Part shown: positions 48,518 through 54,359 of the stretch, piece by piece | Position numbering within the stretch: position 1 is the first letter of the stretch | Layout: the number at the start of each line of letters is the position of its first letter | DNA from: a virus | Length of the DNA: 54,359 nt | IMG/VR virus record: IMGVR_UViG_3300023296_000483 | Location: 1 to 54,359 of that record | Direction: 5' to 3' (one strand) | The notes under the pieces: generated by a model | What the model saw: the letters and a program-made list of their open reading frames with translations, nothing else | Database searches by the model: none | Told to the model about the DNA's origin: nothing | Translations under genes and position numbers: made by a program

Positions 48518-50077
48518 GTGGCTATTACGCAAATTTCAAGAATTACGCATCGGAAAGGTACAAACGAAAACCTTCCACAACTTGCCGTTGGCGAGTTCGG
48601 ATGGTCTGTGGACACACGACAGTTATATATTGGTAACGGCGGCGACGATGCTCCTTCGATTCAAAACATTCAAATCCTAACAGAAAACTCAAGTGTCGGT
48701 GAAACATCAAGTTACACCTATGCCGATAGTGATATTGGATATACAGCACAAACTGGCGTAAGCTCTAGTTCTCCTACCGTGCGTTCATTACAGGATAAAC
48801 TAGACGACTTCGTTACCGTTCGTGATTATGGCGCACTGGGCGATGGTGCTACCGACGACACTGATGCGATTAACCGTGCATTAACCGATATATTCGTTAC
48901 GCAAACATTCCAAGCCACACGCCGCAGATTGTTCTTTCCCGCAGGAACATATATTGTGCAAACCGATGCAATCAGAATACCAGCATATGCTACACTCGTA
49001 GGCGAAGGAACACGTTCATCTATTATTAAGAGAACTGGTTCGGCTATCACTAATGTAGCACAAACCGCCGATAGTAAAAACCAAATAGGTGCAAACATCG
49101 CTACTGCTGGTGCGACACAACCACGTGATATTACCATTATGAATATGGTATTTGAAGCTGGTGCCGATACAGATTGCTTCCTTGTAGACCAAGTTAATAA
49201 TATGCATTTCGATAACTGCACATTCATTGGTGATAAATCAGCATCTATTCCAACGACACTAGGTACAGGCAAAGCATGTGTGCGCATAGAAAGCCTTGGC
49301 GCAAAGTATTCCACTAATATTAAGTTCAACAACTGTATTTTTGAAAATAACTCGTATGGTGCACAAATCGATGATGAAGTTCGTTCAGTTGTGTTTTCTG
49401 GATGTCGCTTTGAAAACTTATTCAAAGGCGCAGTGATTGGACTTGATGATTCAAGTACAACCCCAAAGGGTGTTAAAATCATTAACTCAACCTTTGATAA
49501 TGTGTATGACCGTGGTATCCACGTTTATGACGGCAAGGTTTCCACCGCATTCAACTTCTTTAATGACGTTGGCAATAGTGGCGCAGGTGCTGGCTCACCA
49601 GCCACGCCTGTTATTGATTTCCTTTCTGGCGATTGCTATAGTATCGGTGATATATTTGAACGTTCGAACGCAGATGACGCTACCTTTGCTCGCATTGAAA
49701 ACAATGGCGCAGCATCGTTGTCATTTGACCAAGAGCGTATGAAGTTTGGTAAACTAGAAAGAACACCGGGCGCAACTATATCATTAGTTGATACAGCATC
49801 AGCTATCGTAACCGCAGGGTTGTCGTTCAGTGATACCAACGAAAAGTATGTCGAGATTGAATATACTATTACACGAGGTTCAGCCGTGCGCAATGGTGTC
49901 CTTCGTATCACACACGATAGTTCAAACCAAGTGCTTAGTGAAGAATATGACGAAAACAATGGCGATGTTGGATTTAACTTCAGCCTTGTTAATGCCGCTG
50001 GCACAACAACATTATATTACTACACTGATACGGGTGCCGATGCGACTATGACATACAGCATCCGCACATTTGTATAA
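48518..50077 (+). CDS. Tail fibre/spike with pectate-lyase-type beta helix
   Basis: 519 residues with GTG start. The N-terminus ISRITHRKGTNENLPQLAVG, then EFGWSVDTRQLYIGNG is a fibre attachment module seen in many phage tail proteins. TVRDYGALGDGATDDTDAIN followed by LFFPAGTYIV is the hallmark opening of pectate-lyase superfamily right-handed helices. Repeated strands (FNNCIFENNSYGAQIDD; FSGCRFENLFKGAVIG) build the helix; the C-terminus is a beta domain. It would bind, or cut, host surface polysaccharide. Confidence 0.85.
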   Translation: MAITQISRITHRKGTNENLPQLAVGEFGWSVDTRQLYIGNGGDDAPSIQNIQILTENSSVGETSSYTYADSDIGYTAQTGVSSSSPTVRSLQDKLDDFVTVRDYGALGDGATDDTDAINRALTDIFVTQTFQATRRRLFFPAGTYIVQTDAIRIPAYATLVGEGTRSSIIKRTGSAITNVAQTADSKNQIGANIATAGATQPRDITIMNMVFEAGADTDCFLVDQVNNMHFDNCTFIGDKSASIPTTLGTGKACVRIESLGAKYSTNIKFNNCIFENNSYGAQIDDEVRSVVFSGCRFENLFKGAVIGLDDSSTTPKGVKIINSTFDNVYDRGIHVYDGKVSTAFNFFNDVGNSGAGAGSPATPVIDFLSGDCYSIGDIFERSNADDATFARIENNGAASLSFDQERMKFGKLERTPGATISLVDTASAIVTAGLSFSDTNEKYVEIEYTITRGSAVRNGVLRITHDSSNQVLSEEYDENNGDVGFNFSLVNAAGTTTLYYYTDTGADATMTYSIRTFV

Positions 50078-50094
50078 CCGCATTTAAACAAGTC

Positions 50095-50100
50095 TAAATA
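50095..50100 (+). promoter_or_regulatory. Late box, leaderless type
   Basis: TCTAAATACCTTTATG: box, 5 nt, ATG at 50106. Confidence 0.6.
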
Positions 50101-50105
50101 CCTTT

Positions 50106-50531
50106 ATGTTCAACCTTTCTTCGGAAGAAAGACTTAAATACTGGCGTAGATTTCGTATGGACCTTGATGGCTCCGATACACTTCAATGCTTACAGGATGT
50201 TGCTACTTTATGGTCAACCGCACCTTTAAGTAATCAATACTTTGCAAGCGACCTACCAGAAACTTGGCCAACCGCTTGGGAACTCATTAATGACAATCAT
50301 TATGATGATGTTGGCGTGGCTCTTGGTATATTTTATACAATATTATATAGCGAACTATTCGATAAAAATGATATAATATATAGTGTTTATAAGCTTCCAG
50401 AAGGAATAACCAATACAGTAATGGTTCAAGATTATGTTCTAAATTATGACTATGGGCAAGTAATAAGTAAAGAACAAATTGAAATATTGCCACTATTTCA
50501 ATACGATTCCAAAGACATAGACAAACAATAA
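50106..50531 (+). CDS. Hypothetical protein downstream of the fibre
   Basis: 141 residues, acidic and aromatic (ERLKYWRRFRMDLDGSDTLQ; LPETWPTAWELINDNHYDDV). Possibly a fibre chaperone by position; no sequence support for that. Confidence 0.6.
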   Translation: MFNLSSEERLKYWRRFRMDLDGSDTLQCLQDVATLWSTAPLSNQYFASDLPETWPTAWELINDNHYDDVGVALGIFYTILYSELFDKNDIIYSVYKLPEGITNTVMVQDYVLNYDYGQVISKEQIEILPLFQYDSKDIDKQ

Positions 50532-50569
50532 TCTAATTTATTTTTATATGGAAGTACGTATATCAGGAG

Positions 50570-50578
50570 TGGTATAAT
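50570..50578 (+). promoter_or_regulatory. Extended -10 promoter of the restriction-modification pair
   Basis: TGGTATAAT, with a weak TGGAAG -35 position. An ACAGGAAAAT ribosome-binding site precedes ATG 50610. Confidence 0.55.
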
Positions 50579-50609
50579 AACTATATTAAATAATTACAGG
50601 AAAATAAAA

Positions 50610-51371
50610 ATGAAAAATAAAGGTTTTACTTACGAAGATACAGTTGTAGCTTGCGGCACCTCGCTTATTTCTAGCTTGGGCTTAACTACCGATATGTCAA
50701 TACTCGCAGGTGGCAACTCTAAGAACCACGACTTGTCCATTATGAATACCAAGTCTGGCGACGCTCTCAATCTAGAACTTAAATTAAATATGAATGCTCA
50801 GTTGGGCGGAACATCTATCCAATACAAAACCAGCGATAATTCATTAAACGCAATCAATCCACTTGGTGACAACGTGTTGCCCGTGCTTAATGAAAATAAT
50901 AAAACTGAATCTTATGCAAAGTTAGTCGAATCCGTCAACGATGTTAGTCTAATCAAAAATGACGGGTTTCCGTTTACAGTAGATGTAGAAGCGTGGGATA
51001 AGTTCAATAAGAATCCAATTCGCAAAGATTGCACTACACACGTGAAATACGAAGATTGCACATTCATCAGAAATTATTTGATGTCAAAGGGCGATAACTA
51101 TATTCAAATCGGCGGTCTTGGGCTGTATCACGTCGGTGCTGATACATTAAATTTAGGGACACCGCTTTTTGATGGTCCTAATAAATCTGAGATTGAAACA
51201 AGACCTAGTGGTTCACGCTTGAGCAAGAAATTAAACTTAAAAGTTCGGTCAGTCGGTTTAAGGGTTCAGTATAGACTTACTGACAAAAAATATTGGAAAA
51301 ACTATAAATCGACCGTCAATCTCGACAACCCAGATGATCTAAAAATGATTATAACAAAGATGAAAAAATAA
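50610..51371 (+). CDS. Candidate type II restriction endonuclease
   Basis: 253 residues. SKNHDLSIMNTKSGDALNLE followed by LKLN gives the Asp, then Glu-x-Lys spacing of a PD-(D/E)XK nuclease. The rest is not recognisable, as is usual for restriction enzymes. It sits directly upstream of, and overlaps by one base, a DNA methyltransferase, and has its own promoter. The pairing is the main evidence. Confidence 0.6.
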   Translation: MKNKGFTYEDTVVACGTSLISSLGLTTDMSILAGGNSKNHDLSIMNTKSGDALNLELKLNMNAQLGGTSIQYKTSDNSLNAINPLGDNVLPVLNENNKTESYAKLVESVNDVSLIKNDGFPFTVDVEAWDKFNKNPIRKDCTTHVKYEDCTFIRNYLMSKGDNYIQIGGLGLYHVGADTLNLGTPLFDGPNKSEIETRPSGSRLSKKLNLKVRSVGLRVQYRLTDKKYWKNYKSTVNLDNPDDLKMIITKMKK

Positions 51372-52177
51372 TGAGAAAAGTATTCGAAACGGACAATATA
51401 ACACTTTATCATGGCGATGTTACTGATATCAGTGATGTAAGTTTCACTTCGTTGGTAACGTCGCCGCCTTATGCCGAACAGCGCAAAAAATTCTATAATG
51501 GAGTGAGTGAAGATAAATATCCAGCATGGACAACCGATTGGATGAGTAAGGTAAAGCCGTTGATTTCCGACACAGGAAGTTGTTTGATTAACATTCGTGA
51601 AAATATTTCAAAAGGCGAAATATCAGATTACGTTTTGAGAACACGACTGGCTGTTAGAGAAAGTGGATGGAAAGAATGTGAAGAACTTATTTGGATCAAA
51701 CCAGATGGCCCCCCTGTCGGCAATATCAACCGACCAAGACGATCATGGGAAAGAATTCTGTGGTTTTCTAACACAGGCAAGCCGAACGCATACCCAAAGG
51801 CTAACGGCACATTCTCCAAAAATATCTCGTTTCGTAAACAAGATGTTGGACAATCACTAAAACAATGGGGCAGTGGGTTCACCGATGATAAAGAACCACA
51901 GGCAGGGTTTACCCGATGTAAAGATTATGTTGAAATCTCTGTATCAAATAATGCCAAAAAAGAACATAGCCATCCAGCAGCATATCCAGTGCCATTGGCA
52001 GAATGGATGTTGAAGCTGGTATCAGTAGAAGGGGATACTATTCTTGACCCGTTTTCTGGTAGTGGCACGACAGGGATCGCCGCCGTAAATAATGGTAGAA
52101 AATATATTGGAATTGATAACTCTCTTGAGTATTTGGATATGACAATAGAACGATATAAAAAGATAGGATTAATATGA
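51371..52177 (+). CDS. DNA N4-cytosine/N6-adenine methyltransferase (beta class)
   Basis: 268 residues. SLVTSPPYAEQRKKF holds the catalytic S/DPPY motif near residue 33; the TSPPY form is typical of N4-cytosine enzymes. DTILDPFSGSGTTGIAAVNN near residue 225 is the SAM-binding FxGxG. Motif IV before I is the beta order. IDNSLEYLDMTIERY follows. It would protect DNA from the partner nuclease. The stop overlaps the nrdA ATG. Confidence 0.85.
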   Translation: MRKVFETDNITLYHGDVTDISDVSFTSLVTSPPYAEQRKKFYNGVSEDKYPAWTTDWMSKVKPLISDTGSCLINIRENISKGEISDYVLRTRLAVRESGWKECEELIWIKPDGPPVGNINRPRRSWERILWFSNTGKPNAYPKANGTFSKNISFRKQDVGQSLKQWGSGFTDDKEPQAGFTRCKDYVEISVSNNAKKEHSHPAAYPVPLAEWMLKLVSVEGDTILDPFSGSGTTGIAAVNNGRKYIGIDNSLEYLDMTIERYKKIGLI

Positions 52178-53112
52178 CAGACATAACTGTAACAAAACGC
52201 ACAGGGGATAAAGAAACACTTGATATTGAAAAACTACATAAGGTAGTATTCAATGCGTGTGATGGCATTACAGGAGTGTCGCCTTCAGAAGTAGAAATTC
52301 GTTCCCAAATCCAATTCTATAATGGCATTAAATCAACCGACATTCAAGAAACATTAATCAAATCAGCAGCAGATTTAATCTCCGAAGAGACACCAAACTA
52401 CCAATATGTTGGCGGTCGTCTGATTAACTATCATCTACGTAAACAAGTATACGGACAATATGAACCGTGGGCATTGCGTCAACTGGTAGAGAAGAATGTT
52501 AAGAGTGGTTTTTATGACCCCGAACTTCTATCTGCATACGATGAAAAAGAATATGAACTACTAAACTCATACATCCGACACGTCCGAGATAATGACCTAA
52601 CATACGCCGCTATGGAACAGTTTAGAGGCAAGTATCTTGTCCAAAACCGTGTCACTAAAGAAATCTTCGAAACACCACAAATGTGCTATATGCTAGTAGC
52701 AATGAGCCTATTCAGTCATTATGAAAAAGACAGACTACAATGGGTAAAAGATTATTACGATGCTATATCAACATTTGATATCTCGTTGCCTACACCTATT
52801 ATGGCTGGTGTACGAACACCGCAACGACAATTCAGTTCGTGTGTGTTAATCGAAACAGGCGATTCATTGGATTCCATTAATGCGTCATCTTCCGCTATTG
52901 TGAAATATGTATCACAAAAGGCTGGCATCGGTATCGGCGCTGGTAGTATTCGTGCTATCGGTGCGTCTATTCGTAATGGCGATGCATATCATACAGGTGT
53001 CATTCCGTTCTTTAAGCATTTCCAAACCGCAGTAAAATCATGTTGTCTAAAACCAGATACTTATGTGGAAATTCTTGATGAAACTGATGATTTGGAACGC
53101 AAGGGGGAGTAA
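52174..53112 (+). CDS. nrdA: Ribonucleotide reductase large subunit, N-terminal fragment with N-intein
   Basis: Residues 1-290 are class Ia NrdA: an ATP-cone (ITVTKRTGDKETLDIEKLHK), then TPQRQFSSCVLIETGDSLDS with the first active-site Cys, and GIGIGAGSIRAIG. The extein ends FQTAVKSC. The intein begins at the next Cys and stops after 22 residues. NrdA reduces ribonucleotides to supply dNTPs for phage replication. Coupled to the methyltransferase gene by ATGA. Confidence 0.92.
   Translation: MTDITVTKRTGDKETLDIEKLHKVVFNACDGITGVSPSEVEIRSQIQFYNGIKSTDIQETLIKSAADLISEETPNYQYVGGRLINYHLRKQVYGQYEPWALRQLVEKNVKSGFYDPELLSAYDEKEYELLNSYIRHVRDNDLTYAAMEQFRGKYLVQNRVTKEIFETPQMCYMLVAMSLFSHYEKDRLQWVKDYYDAISTFDISLPTPIMAGVRTPQRQFSSCVLIETGDSLDSINASSSAIVKYVSQKAGIGIGAGSIRAIGASIRNGDAYHTGVIPFFKHFQTAVKSCCLKPDTYVEILDETDDLERKGE
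53044..53109 (+). other. N-intein (22 residues) of NrdA intein 1
   Basis: CLKPDTYVEILDETDDLERK and two more residues, then stop. It contains block A only; block B is on the partner. Atypical split. Confidence 0.88.
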
Positions 53113-53117
53113 GTGCA

Positions 53118-53282
53118 ATGAATATGCCCGGAGTTCAAGAGAAACATAAAATATCATGTCCCTTTGGATGCAAAGATGGTCACAAATTTATGGCTGGAAA
53201 TTTTACTAATCATATGACAAAAATTCATGAATGGACTACAGAAGAAATCAAAAGGTATAAAAAAAATGACAAAAAAATCTAA
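53118..53282 (+). CDS. 54-residue zinc-finger ORF in the NrdA intein gap, endonuclease relic
   Basis: SCPFGCKDGHKFMAGNFTNH, then MTKIH: a C2H2-type finger similar in plan to the N-terminal finger of the terL endonuclease (CKSNGQFTKHLKQH). Nothing like a nuclease follows. It occupies the place where terL, uvsX and uvsW carry an endonuclease. The stop lies 17 bp inside the next gene. Probably the surviving 5' end of a deleted endonuclease, though a working small protein is not excluded. Confidence 0.55.
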   Translation: MNMPGVQEKHKISCPFGCKDGHKFMAGNFTNHMTKIHEWTTEEIKRYKKNDKKI

Positions 53283-53670
53283 GAGAATTAAATTATCGGA
53301 CCTTCGGGCGGGTATGAAAATAAAAACAAAAGATAAAGATAAAGATATTATTGTTTTCAAACAAGTTACAGATGTATGGAACACCATAGTTCAAAAGTCT
53401 GCCCAACGAAAGTTGGAATTTACTAATGGAACAGTAATTCACTGTTCAGAAAACCACCCTATCATGATTCAACTGGGTAGCAATGTGGTAGAGAAGAAAC
53501 CAGATGAAATAACAGAGCTTGATGAAATCATCACTGACAACGGAGTTACCTATCTTTATTCATGTGAAAACGATAATCAAACAGAAGATTACATTGATAT
53601 TACAGTAGAGGACACTCACACTTTCTTTGCGTCCGAGACACACGATGGTGAAATGGTACTCACTCATAAT
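53266..53670 (+). other. C-intein (135 residues) of NrdA intein 1
   Basis: Begins at ATG 53266 behind AAAAGG. Block B is GTVIHCSENHPIMI; block F is YIDITVEDTHTFFASE; block G is VLTHN followed by Ser+1 of SQGG. Cys1/Ser+1 pair with the partner. Confidence 0.9.
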
Positions 53671-54359
53671 TCACAAGGCGGTGTGCGTGGTGGGTGTGTT
53701 AGCGCAGATTCTTATGTAAAAACGTGTTCTGGGTTAGAACATGCAGGAAAATTTTATAATATTTCCGACACTATTCGTATAAATAACAATGAGGTTAGTG
53801 TAAAACATTTAATAGATACATTGGCCAATATGACAAATGAGGAAATAAAAAATGCATCAATGCAAATGCGTTTATTAACGAATAATACAAAAATAACAAA
53901 TGTCAGTGAGGGTGAGTATGTCCTCTCCCGAAATATTGAATCAGGCATGGATGAATATAACTTTGTTAAAGCCACCATGCGACCGTTTGTGCCATCAACA
54001 AATCAAATACAAATCATGCTTGAAAATGGCACATCTGTCATTACAAGCACGATTCATCCAACCCTTGTCTTTAGAAACGAAATTTGGGATTATGTGGATG
54101 CCGAACATCTTGTAGTTGGGGATATTTGTTGGACAAACACCGAAAAATCTACAATCACAAAACTTCGTCCTGCCAATATTACCCCGGAATTTGCTGATTT
54201 TTCAGTAGATGTTACCGAGAATTATTACGCCGGGAAAAATCCAGATAAGATGATGGTTGTTCATAATAGTGCAACACTTCATTATCCCATCTGGCATTAT
54301 GAAGTAGAAGACCTACTCGTGCTAAAGAACAACAAAGGCACCGACGATAATCGTGTGCG
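53266..54359 (+). CDS. nrdA: NrdA central fragment: C-intein, 8-residue extein, mini-intein, extein (runs off window)
   Basis: Order: C-intein (residues 1-135), extein SQGGVRGG, a complete intein (144-334), then extein SATLHYPIWHYEVEDLLVLK and on to the window end, open. T4 NrdA reads SQGGVRGG then AATL...YPIWH here, so the assignment of extein is secure. The gene continues outside, so later active-site Cys and the C-terminus are not visible. Two splicing events, one in trans and one in cis, are needed to make NrdA. Confidence 0.92.
   Translation, partial: MTKKSKRIKLSDLRAGMKIKTKDKDKDIIVFKQVTDVWNTIVQKSAQRKLEFTNGTVIHCSENHPIMIQLGSNVVEKKPDEITELDEIITDNGVTYLYSCENDNQTEDYIDITVEDTHTFFASETHDGEMVLTHNSQGGVRGGCVSADSYVKTCSGLEHAGKFYNISDTIRINNNEVSVKHLIDTLANMTNEEIKNASMQMRLLTNNTKITNVSEGEYVLSRNIESGMDEYNFVKATMRPFVPSTNQIQIMLENGTSVITSTIHPTLVFRNEIWDYVDAEHLVVGDICWTNTEKSTITKLRPANITPEFADFSVDVTENYYAGKNPDKMMVVHNSATLHYPIWHYEVEDLLVLKNNKGTDDNRV
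53695..54267 (+). other. Contiguous mini-intein (191 residues), NrdA intein 2
   Basis: Block A is CVSADSYVKTCSG, block B is TSVITSTIHPTLVF, block F is FSVDVTENYYAGK and block G is MVVHN followed by Ser+1. There is no endonuclease domain. The 60-residue stretch between A and B is longer than usual. Confidence 0.88.

Noticed and set aside
48826-49482. 218-residue minus-strand ORF
   Set aside because: Antisense to the beta-helix fibre gene, whose frame has clear family motifs.
1-54359. CRISPR arrays, transposons, integrase or attachment sites
   Set aside because: No spaced direct-repeat array, transposase, recombinase or tRNA-like att site was found; the tandem repeats at 9057 and 42519 have no spacers.

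Overview
The window looks like part of the genome of a T4-like tailed phage (contractile-tail, Caudoviricetes; closest in flavour to the marine and lake T4 relatives). The evidence is the gene content: terminase large subunit (gp17/TerL), gp32-like ssDNA-binding protein, UvsX, a UvsY-like protein, UvsW, gp62-like clamp-loader subunit, gp61-like primase, gp41 helicase and NrdA. These sit among many small proteins of the kind that recur in marine T4-like phages. The DNA is AT-rich, coding is dense with ATGA/TAATG overlaps, and a T4-type late-promoter box (core TAAATA, often TAAATAC) recurs throughout. I saw no tRNA, rRNA, CRISPR array or transposase.

Layout. 1-2.1 kb: end of a split-intein-interrupted terminase gene with its homing endonuclease. 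2.1-9.1 kb: a large conserved protein, gp32, split UvsX with an endonuclease inside, and a UvsY-like protein. 9.1-11.3 kb: small accessory genes, several from a Cys-rich 'FW' family. 11.3-25.2 kb: a hyperplastic sugar/lipid region with five GT-B-like paralogues, four other glycosyltransferase-like proteins, a frameshifted sulfotransferase, FkbM methyltransferase, cupin, carbohydrate-binding-like and PLA2-like proteins, an AAA ATPase, radical SAM and SGNH proteins. 25.2-28 kb: split UvsW with endonuclease. 28-37.5 kb: small conserved genes, gp62, nucleotidyltransferase, primase, helicase. 37.7-50.5 kb: probable virion and head-internal proteins, a free-standing nuclease, a RecB-like nuclease and a pectate-lyase-fold fibre, with a shattered radical SAM gene between them. 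50.6-52.2 kb: a candidate restriction-modification pair. 52.2-54.4 kb: NrdA, interrupted by two inteins.

Most striking system: four genes of DNA packaging, recombination, repair and nucleotide synthesis (terL, uvsX, uvsW, nrdA) are each fractured at a conserved motif by a split intein. Between the halves lies either a separate endonuclease gene or, in nrdA, what looks like its relic. The split sites differ: UvsX has an N-intein of only 15 residues, NrdA of 22, TerL has lost its block A to an upstream piece, while UvsW is split canonically (98/35). NrdA also carries a second, contiguous mini-intein only eight extein residues after the first.

Second pattern: at least eleven genes have their start codon 4-5 nt after a TAAATA box, and three more sit the same distance after a sigma70-type -10 box. 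This leaves no room for a ribosome-binding site and suggests leaderless mRNAs. One endonuclease gene instead carries a late box inside the loop of a hairpin that would mask its ribosome-binding site, a design resembling T4 I-TevI control.
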